A stretch of 64,000 bases of DNA from Nepenthes gracilis (GCA_033239525.1 BSYO01000022.1:11232923-11296922); one strand, 5' to 3'. Positions 44,400-57,342 are shown, counted from the first letter of the stretch. Translations and numbers: made by a program. The notes: generated by a model from the sequence alone, not told the origin.

Positions 44400-47300
44400 A
44401 ACAGTACCTCAAAATATTATTAGTGGTAGAAGCTATCACTAGCATTTACATCATAGCAACGGAAGCAAATGACATCAAATGGCTAGAATATCTAAACTAT
44501 GAACAACATTTGAGATAGACTGGGGTTGATAAGAGAGAAAACAGTGATAACCAATCTGTTCATGACTATTAGAATAATATAGATTTGATCCTAATGTTCA
44601 CTGAGAACTCAAGTTGCCACATCTCACATCTCTCACCAATATTTAATTAATATTCTAATATAGATCTAGAATAAAAAATTTTTAAAATGGTCAAATTCAG
44701 TCAAGAACTTAAAAGAAAGAAATCAATTAAAATACTACATTTATCATTAATTTTCAAGGCACAATACCGAGGATTTTCAAACACTTTAGGAGGAGATTGA
44801 GACTTTGATCCAAAAAGAGTATCTCAAAAAATATTAGTAAATTATTGGGTTATACCAGACAAAGGCAATGATGATGAAGAACTACTTGAACAATCAAGCA
44901 ACCGAGTATTTAATTGGGTCATTGATATGGTGTCCACAAGACCCACTAATATTGTAATTGTATTCGTTTAATATAGAGTTAAGAACTATCACTTAAAATG
45001 AATATTTATTTATAATAAAAGTTTAAAAAAAATATTCTCTATTAAGGTTTTTTTCAATTATTCAACAACAAAAGAGACAACAACGAATTCTATCCATCAT
45101 TCCTCCATATGATTCAATCACTTTGGCAACTAAAAGAGGTTTTAACAATTTGAAAAATAATATAAAGCTAACCAATCATCAATAGAAAGATAGACTTCTG
45201 CTTTTTGTGTCAAATTTTAGGTAACACTCTAGAATTGCTTCAAAGCTAGCATCACAAAAATTCTTGTGTGTTCTCATTGTAATAAAATTGGGTATATTGT
45301 TGTGAAATGTTACAAACTCAATGGCTTTCTTCAAAGTCACAAGCTCCACAACAAAATAGGGAATCCTGCTTCCTTTGCCAATTAGTTGAGCTTCTTAGTT
45401 AGTTTTGACTAAGAGGTAAATAATGATAACAAGATTACATTAACTAATGCACAATTCAAGCAACTTATAGACTTTCTCCAACCCAAAGATTCTCCAATTT
45501 ATTCTCTTGCAACAGAAGAACAGACTCAATCGGTATTCAATTCCATTGTCGCGCAACCTAAAGTTGGTAATATGACTAGTATTCACTTTTGCCTCTCTTC
45601 CTCCACACAACAATGGTTAAATTTTTGAAATTCATCTTGAACTTTTAACACTAGTGCCACAGGCCATTTGGCCAGCATCCCATCTCATATACACTGATAT
45701 AAGTGTTTAGATATATTATTTTGCTAAACTTTTAAATTGAAATAAAGCTCAGGTTACATATATTAGAACAATCAAGCTCATAGACAGTATTATCTCAAGA
45801 GATATTCTTTGAGTTCCATCTTTCAACTTTAACTTGATTTTTGCCTAAAAGATTTAATAATACGTTTAATTGTTGCATTTTTTTTTCTTCCCCATCATTT
45901 TTTTCTGATTCAAGGCCTTACATCTTGGACCCCAATTGAGATGAGTAAAGTATGAAACTACTTGTATCATTTGTTGAAAAATGAAATATCTTTGAGCACT
46001 TCAACTATTTTCATTTTCAACTTTTTCTTAAAAAAAACAAAAAAATTGTAAAAGTCTCCATTCATTTAATTTTATCTCTTTTAGAATCTTGGCATTATCG
46101 TTTACGTCACATATCACTTTCAATGTTAAAATTAATTGATGATTCTATTGTAAAATGAGTTTTATATTCCATTATTGATAATTCCTATTTCTTTTGCCAT
46201 ATGGCTGAACAATATCGTCTTCCTTTTCATCTGGCAACTATAGATCACATGCAATATTTGATATGGTAAGTATATTGTAACCTATGGGGATTTTTTTCCA
46301 AAATACCTTATGATAAATGTAAGTATTTTTTAATTATTATTGATAACTTATCTAAACGTACATGGATCTTTCTTAAATAAAAAATAATCTAATAATAAGT
46401 ATTGTTTAAAAGCTTTTTAGAACCTCATTGAAACATAATTTCGTGTTAAAATCAAAGTCATAAGAAATGATAATAGATCTAAAATTTAAATGCAAGACTT
46501 CTTCAATAAAAAGTGTATTATTTCTCAATAAAATTGTGTGAAAACATGAAAGCAAAATGGTACTATAGAACAAAAATATCAACACTTGTTTAATGTTGTT
46601 GGGGGCATAAGATTTCAATAGGGGCTTTCTTTATAATTTTAGAATGATTATATCACCACAGCTACTCACACTATAAAGAGAACTTCTATCCTTTTACCGA
46701 AAAACAAAACACCCTATGAAGTTGTTTATGAGGTTAAACCTAAATAGGAAAACTTAAGAAATTTTGATTATTTGTGTTTTGCCTCCATTATTTCTCATGG
46801 ATAAAAGAAATTTGATCCAAAAAATAGAAGATGTATTTTTCTATACTATTCTTTTAGGATTAAAGGCTATAAACTTTTTAATTTACAAACTAATGTTACC
46901 TTCTATTTTAGGGATGTATCTTTTATCAGAATATTTTTCTTTTTAAAAAATTGTCACTGATTCTTTTCTTTATACACAAGTTTTCAAACTTGTCCCTGTT
47001 TTAACAAATAATGATTCTATGGATCCATTAGTTTCAACCTCGACAATAACTCCCAACTTTGCATGAAGAAATACGGAATCCATCCACAAAACACATAATC
47101 CATTCCAACTAAAAGATATCAACATCCACCATCGGAAAATCCTCCTGGCCACCAAACTGTGCAGTCAGAACACCACATCAAAGAACAAACACTCAACCCT
47201 ATGACAAAGCATCAATGTATAGCACTCAATATTCAACAGTATTGAACAGTATTTCATTGTCATTAGGTGATTCACACTTCAACAACTCACTTATTGAACA

Positions 47301-48975
47301 GTATTTCATCCTTTTTTCCAAGTAAATCATATCCTCACATAGCCTCTATATCAAATAAAAAATTATCCACCAATTTTTGAGCTTAGTGTATAACCTCGTA
47401 TAATGGGCCCCACACATATACTTAAGCTATTTGCTATCCTAATTGGTTTAAGGCCATAGAAACTAAATCAAAGGATTTAAAACTCAATAAAATATGGGTC
47501 ATCACTAATTAGCCTTTTAGGAATAAAGATGTTAAATGTCAATATCAATATGTTTATAAATCAAGATATAAGAGCGATGAAAGTATTGAAAGATACAAAG
47601 TTGAATTGATGGCTATTGGATAAACATAGTAAGAAAGAATAGATCATCTTGAGAGTTTTTCTCCTACTACTAAACTTATGACTATATAATATTTTTTTAG
47701 CTATTTCAGCAATTAGAGGATAACATTTATATCAACTTGACATCAATAATAGCTTTTTATATGGAGACTTGGATGAGAAGATTTACATGCAAAAAAATCA
47801 CTAATATACACTAGAGGAAAGCCTCACCAGGTATGCAAACTTTTAAAGAATATTTATGGTCTCAATTAAGCCTCTAGATTATAATATTCAAAATTCTCTA
47901 CCTCTTTTATTATTTTTGATTTCATACAATTTAAGGCTGATTATAACCTTTTTACTAAATAAGATGATAAGTATTCAAAATTCTTCTTGTATATATGGAT
48001 GATATTATTGTGACAAGTAATTATTTAAAATTAACTGCCTCTATGAAAGAGTTTCTTAATCACTAGTTTAAAATCAAGGATCTTGATGTTTTAAGATATT
48101 TCCTCAAAATTGAGTTGGCAAGATTTTCTAAATGTATACATATTTGTCAAAGAAATATGCACTTGACATTTTAGCTAATTTCAAAGCACTTGGCTCCAAG
48201 CCTCTTAAGCTTTTAATGGATCAAAACTCAAGACTAAGAATAGAAATGACATCCATTTTGCAAGATCCATCTATGTACAAAAGATAAGTTGTTAGACTTT
48301 TCAACTTAACTGTAACATGATCAAATATATGCTACACAATGCAAATTTTAAGCTAATTTATGAATCAGCCGACTTCTTCTCACATTGTTGTGGCTCATCA
48401 AGTCTTGCGGTATCTCAAGATAAATCTAGGATAAGGAATATTATTCTCTCATTCTTCTGAGCTACAACTTAAATTCTTTTGTGATTTTGATGGTGTCTCG
48501 TGTCCAGATTCCCAAAAATTTATTACTAAGTTATTGTATTTTTATAAGAGCCTCTTATTTCCTGAAAATTCAAAAAACAATCATTAGTATCTTGTTTTTT
48601 CAATAGAAATAGAATACCGATCAATGGCTATAACTAATTATGAAATAACTTGGTGACCGTACATTTTGAATGATTTATAGTTTTTACTCGTATAACTTTT
48701 TATTTTTGCGACAATTAGGCTGCTATTTATATTGTACCAAATCCAATATTTCATAAATGCACTAAATATATAGAGTTGAATTGTCATTTAATCCAATACA
48801 AGATTCAAGAATGAAGTATTCACACAACCCATGTTACCACTCACAATCAACTAGCAGATATTTTTACAAAAATTTTACTATCTATTCTATTCAATTTGCA
48901 TTTATCCAAGATAAACATAGTCAAATTAGATGCTCCATCTTGCAGGCAATTCCAAAATATACATGGTAAGTATTT
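44400..48975 (+). mobile_element. Element F: highly decayed Ty1/Copia remnant
   Basis: Short blocks of Copia protein sequence appear in the right order on the plus strand. A Gag zinc knuckle CSHCNKIGYIVVKC is at 45269-45310 (the His is Tyr), and a protease-like NTSATGHLA near 45650. Integrase-side blocks lie at 46090-46260 and 46680-46800 (KNKTPYEVVY), and RT with YMDDIIVTSN at 47992-48020. RNase H ends with NQLADIFTK at about 48847 and LDAPSC near 48930. Stops and frameshifts are everywhere, although the RT DD pair survives. A TGTTAGCCTAG at 49027 could start the 3' LTR, but no second copy was found. It converges on element G. Confidence 0.72.
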
Positions 48976-49384
48976 AATAATTGTTTCTATTCTTTTATTC
49001 TTCTTATTATTTTTATAGGTAATTTGTTAGCCTAGTTGATAAATAGTTATAGTTGTTATTTGGTCAGTTGAATAGAATATTCGGATTCCTTTTAATTTTT
49101 ATATGTAGTGGCTGCAGCAATAGGGTGGTGTAAGAAAGAAAAGAGGAAAATGACCATTGATTGAGCGAGCATGGACTTACCATTTTCTTTCTTCATCTTC
49201 GTCTTCTTCGGCCACCTGCATCAGTTCTCTGCATAATTTACAAGAATCATCAGCCCCACGCACATGCTGTACAAAAACAGGAAACTAATTTATAAAACAG
49301 AAACTGATTTTGCAACGATTTTTCATTGTTCTTCTTCTGTGGTCTTTTATTCAATTTCACCTCTTCATCAGCGCCTTCATCTTC
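48976..49384. other. Junction between elements F and G
   Basis: This stretch should hold the 3' LTR or downstream part of F and the 3' end of G. It contains CTTCTTC-rich sequence and no gene. I could not define an LTR for either element here. Confidence 0.4.
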
Positions 49385-49399
49385 CTCTTGCAGCACACC

Positions 49400-49497
49400 C
49401 CACGAGATGGAGAGTAAAGGTTCACTACTCCCATCTTGCTCGGATGTGAAACAAGCAGAGGAGAGGATAAGGCCTTTGCAAACATACCTGCCAGCTG
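49400..49497 (-). pseudogene. Pol C-terminus of element G
   Basis: The minus strand reads KLQLAGMFAKALSSPLLVS, then SKMGVVNLYSPSRG. This is the usual end of a Copia RNase H domain (QLADxFTKAL ... SKMGVxxxYSPS). The solo LTR at 49503-50317 separates it from the rest of RNase H. Confidence 0.7.
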
Positions 49498-49502
49498 CAA
49501 TT

Positions 49503-50317
49503 TGTTAGGGTTCGATTCGAACACACACAACCTAACGCAGTGGAACAAAATCCGAAGCCCAAAACGAACGTCAACCACCAAACTCGTAAGCACAAAAAAA
49601 TTAATAATATACAATGTTTTTAAAGTAGAAAACTCTTTTCAACCATGAAGAAAAACCACGGGACAAACTTTGAACAAATTCACTATAATAATAGTGTCAG
49701 TTACAAATAACCCCTCCGAAATCATTTTACTATCCCGAGTGAAGAATGGTTGATTACAACCTACTCAATATACCTATTAACCCACAAGAAAAGGTACAAT
49801 GAGAAATAAAAGTAACCAAGCAAAGTACGTCCTAGAAATCCACTCTAGAACAACGTATCCAACCTTGATGAAGAATAAAACTCAAATCGAATCCCAATTT
49901 GATGACGAAGTCTCTCTATATAGCGCTCCTTGTATGAGAAATAATTTTCGAATTACGCTAAAAATTGCACATGGCGTGATCATATACTAGGCGCGGCGCT
50001 CAAATGTCAGTTAGGCGCTCGTCGTGCTTCAGCCTACTAAAATCGGCACACGAGCGCCCCCTCGAGCACGCCTTAAGCGATCCCCGATCTGCAATTAGCA
50101 CACAAGAGTGAATAAGGTGCCTGTCATGCGCCACTCTACTAACCTTCGATCGATTATCAGCCGACCCTCATACAAATATTGTGTGACCCTTCAATATTTT
50201 TTGCTACTTGGATGACCCTCGACCGACCTTCCGTCGACCCTTAAACGGATATCCTGCAACCTTCTAATGACTATCCATTTGTTATGTCACCCATAAAGGA
50301 GTAACCAAAACTCAATA
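49503..50317 (-). repeat. Solo LTR, family S, copy 1
   Basis: On the minus strand it starts TATTGAGTTTTGG (TGTTGGG in the other copies) and ends CGAACCCTAACA. The flanks CAATT (49498-49502) and CGATT (50318-50322) form a target duplication with one mismatch. No internal element sequence is present. It interrupts the RNase H coding sequence of element G. Confidence 0.8.
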
Positions 50318-50322
50318 CGATT

Positions 50323-50730
50323 GATTAAATATATAACTTGTTTGAATGCTTTTTTCTTGAATTTTATCTCTAATTAAGTGGCAATCCATCTCAATATGTT
50401 TTATTCTTTCATAAGAAATGCGCAAAGCCGTTTGATTGTCATGGCACAAGATAGTAGCATCGTGATGATGAATCTGGAGATCTGCCAATATATATCTTAA
50501 GTAAGTTAACTCTAATCAAGTGGGGTACTCGGGCTTCAGGAATTAAGGATGATCCAGGGAAGATGCCATACCCAATCACAGATCTGCGACTATCAATTTA
50601 TGAGGCCCAATTTAACCACGGCAGCCAATTAACTTGAGATGGGAAGAACATGGCAATAAGATCCCTCGGCCCGGAGCCTGTTTAAAGTGCCTGAGAATCC
50701 TCTGTGCACCAGCCAACATAAATGTTAAAT
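50323..50730 (-). pseudogene. RNase H of element G
   Basis: Minus-strand translation gives GAQRILRHFKQAPGRGILL (50612-50730), then further down LCHDNQTALRISYERIKHIE and MDCHLIRDKIQEK (about 50500-50350), the standard order in Copia RNase H. A gap after LKLIGC lacks the first Asp region (normally YSDADWAG), and stops are present. Confidence 0.72.
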
Positions 50731-53168
50731 GGACTGTGCCAATCTGGCACATGGCCGTTGGGGGGATTTTCATTTTAACAAAGGCGATGGGCTGTGCCGG
50801 CACCACTCAATCGAGTCACAAGCCAGCACAGCCCATAGGCCATGGCATAGTTCAAAGTTACTACTGTTCATTACAATTGGGGTCGGACCATGTCATGGGC
50901 AACCATGCCCATTTACTACCTCTAGCAGCCCAGTGATCATCAGTGGGACTCTCCATGAACTAGCATAGCACTTGAACACTATAAGAAATATTGGTTCTTG
51001 TGATGGTTAGATACAAAAGTTTCCCAACTAATCTTCTATATATGTACTGGGTTTGAGAGAGGCTTTCCAGAGTTCCTACTCAACTTTAAATTCCGATCCA
51101 TGGGAATCTTTGTGGGCTTGCTGGCCAATCTATCCAAATTAGCTAGAATGTCCAGAGTATACTTTGACAAATACCCTTGGAATTTCTTGCAACCCTATTG
51201 CCAAGAAAGTATCTTAGTGATCCAAAGTTTTTGATTCTTAACTTGTTGTCCAGAAATTCCTTCAGTTCAGCAACAAAATTCATGTTATTGCTAGAACAAT
51301 AATGTTATTAACATATACTAATAAAGTTGTGAAGAATTTTCCATCAGCCTTGGCAAAAAGGCCGTGGTCGACCTTGGATTGTTTGAACCCAAAATCCAGC
51401 ACAGAATTTGAGATTTTTAAATGCCATTATCTTAATGCTTGCTTGAGCCCGTACAAACTTTTAAAAAGTCCACATATTTGGTTAGATTTTCCTTTTGTGT
51501 AACCGGGTGGTCTTCTTTTATAGATTTCTTCCTCTAAATATCTATATAATAAAATATTATTCACAATAAATTGTTTCAAATGTCATCCCTTAATAGTTGC
51601 CACTACAATAAGGCAACTAATAGTCACTAACTTTTCCATTGGTGAAACAATTTTATGATAATCCACTCCCTCTTACTATGTGTATCCTTTCGCTATTGAT
51701 CTGGCCTTTAGTATCTTCATTGTTCCATCTGAATTGTACTTAATCTTGTAGACATACTTTTAGTCAATCGGATGATTTTCAAGAGGTAAATCAACCATTT
51801 CCTAGGTCTGATTTTCCTTCAAAGTAGTGAGTTCGTCATTTATAACCTTGGACCAGCCTGTATCAATAATAATCTCTTTGTATTTTTTGCCTTAGATAGA
51901 CATGAAATGGAGGCAAAGAAGGTCTTGAAATGGACAATGCCGGCCTGGCACATGGCCATTTGGGAGATTTAAAAAAAAAAAAAAAGGTACTGGGTTATGC
52001 TAACACCGTCTAATTAGGCTACAAGTTAGCAAGGCTCATAGGCCATCTATCAAATGGCCTGGCATAGTTCGAAGTGTTGGGCAGTGCTATAAACTGCCCA
52101 ATACTGTTCATTACAAGTGAGGTTGGGCAATGTCATAGGCAACTCTGCCCATTTACTACCTCTAGCAGCCAAGTGATCATCAGTGGGACTCCCCATGAAC
52201 TAGCCTAACACTTGAACACTAAGAAATATTGGTTATTGTGATAGCTAGATACAGAAGTCTCTCAACTAATCTTCTACTAATCTTCTGTACATATTGGGTT
52301 TGAGAGAGGCTTTCCAGAGTTCCTGCTCAACTTTAAATTCCAATCCATGGGAATCTTTCTGGGATTGCTGGCCAACCTATCCAAATTAGCTAGAATGTCC
52401 AAAGTATATTTTGACTTTGGAGTTTCTTACAACCTTAATGCCAACAAAGTATCTTAGTAATCCCAAGTCTTTGATTCTTAACTTGTTGTCCAGAAATTCC
52501 TTCAATTCAACAAAAAAATTCATGTTATTGCTAGAACTATAATGTCATCAACATACACTAACAAAGCTGTGAATGATTTTCCATCAACCTTGGCAAAAAG
52601 GCTGTGATTGGCCTTGGATTGTTCAAACCCAAAATCCAATACAAAATTTGAGATTTTTAAATATTATTATCTTGATACTTGCTTGAACCAGTATAAACTT
52701 TTAAAAAATTTATATACTTGGTTAGGTTTCTCTTTTGTGTAACAGGGTGGTCTTTTCATATAGATTTCTTCCTCTAAATTTCCATGTAAAAAAGTATTAT
52801 TCACATCAAATTGTTTCAAATGCCATCCCTTAACAGCTCCCACTACAATAAGGCACCTAATAGTCACTAACTTTTCCACTAGTGAGACGATTTCATGATA
52901 ATCCACTCCTTGCTATGTGTATCCTTTCGCTACTAGTCTTGCCTTCAGTCTCTCATTCCAGCTGAATTGTGGTTAATCTTGTAGACATGGTTTTAGTCAA
53001 TTTGACGTTTGTCAAGAGGTAGATCAACCATTTCCAAAGTCTGATTTTCCTTTAAAGCAGTGAGCTCGTCATTCATAATCTTGGACTAGTCTGTATCAGT
53101 AACAGCCTCTTTGTATCTTTGTGTCTCAGATAGACATGAGATGGAGGCAGAGAAAGTCTTGAAATTGG
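50727..53168 (-). repeat. Tandem duplication of the RT region of element G (about 1.2 kb, two copies)
   Basis: 50727-51927 and 51928-53168 are direct repeats, with offsets of 1201-1240 bases because of indels. The junction lies at an AAATGGAC shared by both breakpoints. Identical marker blocks include ATTTACTACCTCTAGCAGCC at 50911 and 52151. In the first copy the RT active site is YVNN (51304-51315); in the second it is YVDD (52544-52555). Each copy also carries a foreign insert of about 190 bases (about 50731-50910 in the first) between DHWAA and RILRHF coding blocks. Confidence 0.85.
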
Positions 53169-53170
53169 GT
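51980..53170 (-). pseudogene. Reverse transcriptase of element G (better-preserved copy)
   Basis: The open piece 52906-52667 shows VEKLVTIRCLIVVGAVKGWH, then QFDVNNTFLHGNLEEEIYMK and VYKFFKSLYWFKQVSR, core Copia RT. Next come SFTALLVYVDDIIVLA with the catalytic DD intact and LDNKLRIKDLGLLRY-type sequence. The DVNNTFLHG block has Asn where Ala/Asp is common (DVNNAFLHG). Stops between the blocks make it inactive. Integrase lies upstream on the same strand. Confidence 0.78.
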
Positions 53171-53499
53171 GAGAATCTTCAGTATGAAAGTGAAATAGAA
53201 AAAGGAAAAGGATTACCTGGATTGGGAGTAATCATCTTGTTCAATGATTGGCTTGATATTGCAAGGGTGGTTTGCTGGTATTGAAAGTCTTGAAGGTACC
53301 TACGCACCCTTCTAATTCTGGTGGATATACGGGTTGGTTGATTAGAGAAAGGGTCATCTTGTGTGACAGATTCTGAAGATGCAGAGGAGACAGGGAACTC
53401 TTAACTTGTTTCATCATGAAGTGATACCAGATGGTTCAGAGGAAGAAGGTGAGGGATTGGCTTCAATATTATGAAGTGATTCCAATTCTGGGATGCTGA

Positions 53500-54468
53500 T
53501 TTGAGAGAATGGAATAATATGTTTCTGGCCACTATCTTTGCTGTTTGTTGAATGGGAATTTTGTGTAATGGGAGGATCTTTGGTATTGTATGGATCAATT
53601 TGGTCATTTTGATGGGACGTACTCACTCATGAAACACCACATTTCTGGATATAAGGACCTGATGAGTTTTTAAGTCAAGGAGTTTGTATTCTTTTACTCC
53701 AAAGGGATATCCCAAGAACACACATCTTCTACTCCTTGGATCAAATTTCTTCCTTCCATGAGACAAAGTGGCAGCAAGCCAAAGATCTTCATATTCTTGT
53801 AACCTGGTGGCAATCTGGTAAGAAGTTCATGGGAGGTTTTGTTGTCTAACAAAGAGATGGGGAGTTCTATTTATGATATGCACGGCTATCAGTCACACAA
53901 TCACTCCAAAATTGCATTGGCACGCCTGAGTGAAATTGAAGTGCCCAAGCCACATTCAAAATATGATGGTGCTTTCTCTCCACTCCATCATTTTTCTGAG
54001 GGATTATTTATTCACAACTTCTTTGATGTATATAATTCCTCCATTGTTAAAATAGTTTATCATTTAAAACTCAGCCCCATTGTCACTTCTTAGAATTTCC
54101 ACTTCGGCATTAAATTGAACCAACACAAGTTTGCATTAGGACTGTAGAGAAATTCAGGCTTCGGACTTTTCCTTCAACAAATAAATCCATGTGGACAGTG
54201 TTGTCATCAACTATGGTGAAAAAGAATTTGTAGCCACCATAAGAGGTAGTGAAGTCAGGCCCCCAGATGTCACAATATATCATTTCAAAAGGAGAGCTGG
54301 ACATGTGATTAGAATTAGAAAAGGACAGTTCATGTTGCTGAGCTGAAGGGCAAACATGACAAGGAATTTCATTACTCGAAAGTGTGCTTTGTCTCTTACT
54401 TCAGGATCCTTAATGGATTTTATTCTAGACTGAGAAATGTGACCCAGGCAACAATGCCAAAGGTCCAA
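53500..54468 (-). pseudogene. Integrase of element G, with GAG-pre-integrase block
   Basis: WHCCLGHISQSRIKSI (54468-54280) is the GAG-pre-integrase domain. Next, SSSPFEMIYCDIWGPDFTTS and YGGYKFFFTIVDDNT (54304-54110) carry the first catalytic Asp. After a decayed stretch come EYEDLWLAATLSHGRKKFDP, RRCVFLGYPFGVKEYKLLD and THQVLISRNVVFHE (about 53800-53630), the usual C-terminal part. The second Asp and the Glu are not readable. It is a pseudogene. Confidence 0.75.
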
Positions 54469-54902
54469 ACAGATTTTTCAGTCAAAATAGAGGCTACAGA
54501 AGTTCTCTTTGCTAGGAAATTGAGAGAAAATATCGACAAGAGCTGTGTTTGCACTTCAGCATTGAGAAGATGGTACAATACACACTTGACTTCACCCATC
54601 ACAATTGTTATCCAAGATATTAGGTCCTGAAGAAGACAGAAATAGGAGAAGAAGATAAGGCAACAATATAGCGTCTCAGCAACTCTTTCTGTAGAAATCA
54701 GATTGAATGTAAAAGAAGGAATACAAAACAATTTCCAACACAATTCTCTTTGTGAGTCCGACAGTTCCCACATGAGTAACAAGGACACTGGTCCCATTAG
54801 GCAGCTTTACAGTGTAATATACTCCAGATGTCACAGAAGAAAATAAGTCAGAAGATATGTTGATTTGGTATCAAAGATCCATTGCATCTCATCAAATTTT
54901 AA

Positions 54903-55821
54903 TGTTGGGTTTTTTTGGGTCACTCCCTTGTTGGTGTCATAATAAATGGATAATTATCGGGAGGATACGCGATGTTCACACATGGCACGCTTGGTTGAAG
55001 ATGTCAAGCAAGAGTTATGCGATACTCGTGTGATGGTCGATCAAAAATCAATCGAAAGTCATCCAAGTATCCAAAAATGCTAAACAGTCGCATGATATTC
55101 GTGCAAGAATTGATCGAAGGTTAATAGAGTGATGTATGATAGGCGCCTAAAGAGCACACGTGCATAATTTGTCTAGAAAGGTTGCACTTAATAGGCGCAT
55201 GAGAGATCACATGGGCATGGTTTGTCTAGATTGCTCAGTACCTGATGTACACTTAAGAGGTGATTGTGTGCCAATTATACAATAGGCTCGTGCCTGACGG
55301 GTGCATGTGTGCCGTTCTTAGTATAAAGTCATGTTTGGCGCGATTTTAGGGCATTCGAAATCAATTTCTTACTCAAGGAGCGCTGCACAGAGAGAGAGAA
55401 GAGATAAAAAGAGAAGAAGAAGAGGTTTGACACTTGATTGCAATTTAAGTTTCGTTTTTCATTAAAATCGGTACATTGTTTTAGAATAAATTTCTAAAAT
55501 TTATTTCATTTGGTTATTTCACATTATATTTTTTCCTATGAATTGTTAGGTATATTGAGGAGTTTATAATCAACCATTCTTCACTCGAGATTATAATGAA
55601 GGGATTTCAAAAAGGTAATTTGTAACCGGCACTATTATTATAGTGAATTTATTCAAAATTTATCATGTAGTTTTTTTTACCTTTGAAAAGGGTTTCCTAT
55701 ATTAAAATCATTGTATATTGTTGGGTTGCTTGTGATCAGGAGTTTAGTAGTTAATGTTTGATGAAGGGCTTGAGTTGAGTCTACTATGTCGGATTGCACG
55801 TTGTTTAGTCGAATCCCAACA
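54903..55821 (+). repeat. Solo LTR, family S, copy 2 (duplicate of copy 3)
   Basis: It begins TGTTGGGTTTTTTTGGG and ends CGAATCCCAACA. Flanks are TTTAA and TTCAA, one mismatch from the perfect duplication of copy 3. A TATAAAG box is at 55322-55328. Confidence 0.85.
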
Positions 55822-55905
55822 TTCAATCCTTTATGTACATCAACAAATAAACATTCAGATATAGAAGACATTCTAGAATTATTGACACCTTGTGAAAAAG
55901 TGACA
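55822..55905 (-). pseudogene. Duplicated gag-protease linker of element G
   Basis: The minus strand reads FSQGVNNSRMSSISECLFVD and VHKGL. Across the solo LTR it would continue into KFDEMQWIFDT of the protease. The second copy is at 57264-57338. Confidence 0.65.
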
Positions 55906-56085
55906 TGTGTTAGATAAAAAGCCAGCCTTTCACATTCAAAATTATATTAAATGAAGATCGAATGCGAAAATAAATATAAGGATTAAACTAACCTTCCACT
56001 ATTAGAGTACTACAATTACTCAAATTTCTGTACAATTACCCACTAGTTTTGATCTTTCAAGCCTTTGTACTCTTCAATGATAGTG
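55906..56085 (-). repeat. Partial LTR of element H, carried along by the duplication
   Basis: It begins TGTGTTAGATAAAAAGCC after TGACA (55901-55905) and matches the first half of 57343-57694. It stops abruptly at the duplication junction. Confidence 0.82.
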
Positions 56086-56089
56086 CCGG

Positions 56090-56300
56090 TTGAATGTAAA
56101 AGAAAGAACACAAAACAATTTCCAACACAATTCTCTTTGTGAGTCCAACAGTTCCCACATGAGTAACAGAGACACCGGTCCCATTAGGCATCTTTTCAAT
56201 GTAATATACTCCAGTTGTCACAGAAGAAAATAAAGAGGCACAACAAATCATAAGATCTATTGATTTGGTATGAAATATCCATCGCATCTCATCAAATTTC
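56090..56300 (-). pseudogene. Protease of element G (second copy at 54702-54900)
   Basis: The frame KFDEMRWIFHTKSIDLMICC continues with ASLFSSVTTGVYYIEKMPNG and VSVTHVGTVGLTKRIVLE. This is the Copia protease region, in which a D-T/S-G-A motif is expected after WIF. Here HTKS replaces it, while the duplicate has a DTK-type sequence. The catalytic motif is therefore damaged. The VTHVGTV block is typical of the domain's C-terminal half. Confidence 0.7.
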
Positions 56301-56302
56301 AA

Positions 56303-57258
56303 TGTTGGGTTTTTTTGGGTCACTCCCTTGTCGGTGTCATAATAAATGGATAGTCATCGGGAGAATACGCTATATTCATGCATGGCACCCTTGGTTGAAG
56401 ATGTCAAGCAAGAGTCATACGATGCTTGTGCGATGGTAGATCAAAAATCAATCGAGAGTCATCCAATCATCAAAAGATGTTAAAGAGTCATGCGATATTC
56501 GTACGAGAATCGATCAAAGGTCAACAATGTGGCGTATGATAAGCGCTTGAAGAATGTGCGTACATATTTTGTCTAGAAAGATTGCACTTAATAGGTGCCT
56601 AAGGAACGCACATGCGTAATTTGTCCAGATTGCTCAGTGCTTGATGCACACTTAAAAGAATGCTTGTGCGCCAATTACGTAGTGGGTTCGCGCCTAATGC
56701 ATGCCTAATAAGTGCACGTTTGCCATTCCTAATATAAAGTCATACTTGGCACAATTTTAGGGCATCCAAAATCATTTTCTTACTCAAGGAGCACCGCAGA
56801 GAGAAAAAAGAAATAAAGAGAGAAGAAGAAGAGGTTTGACACTTGATTGAGATCCGATTTGAGTTTCATTCTTATTTATTTCATTTGGTTGCCATTCCTG
56901 ATGAGGTACTTTGTTTTGGAATAAATTTCTTTGATGTATTTCATTTGATTACTCTATTTCACGTCGTAGTTTTTCTTGTAAATTGTTAGGTGTGTTGAGG
57001 GGCTTGTAATCAATTATTCTTCACTCAGGATTATAATGAAGGGATTTTTAAAAAGATAATTTATAACCGGCACTATTATTATAGTGAATTTATTCAAAAT
57101 TTGTCCGATAATTTTTTTCACATTTGGAAAGGGTTTACGTTAAAATCATTGTATATTGTTGGATTGCTTGTGCTCATGAGTTTGGTAATTGATATTTGAT
57201 GGGAGGTTTGGTTGGTTCTACTGCGTCGGACTACGTGTTGTTTAGTCGAATCCCAACA
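56303..57258 (+). repeat. Solo LTR, family S, copy 3 (956 bp)
   Basis: It runs from TGTTGGG to CCCAACA, a perfect 7-bp inverted end, with the exact 5-bp target duplication TTCAA at 56298-56302 and 57259-57263. It has no internal sequence. It splits a codon run of element G that reads VHKGL|KFDEMRWIF once it is removed. Confidence 0.9.
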
Positions 57259-57342
57259 TTCAATCCTTTATGTACATCCACAAATAAACAGTCAGATATA
57301 GAAGACATTTTGGAATTATTAACACTTTGTGAAAAAGTGACG

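Noticed and set aside
49507..49524. GGTTCGATTCGAAC resembling a tRNA T-arm / B box
   Set aside because: It lies at the end of a solo LTR, with no A box or cloverleaf around it; the palindrome is incidental.
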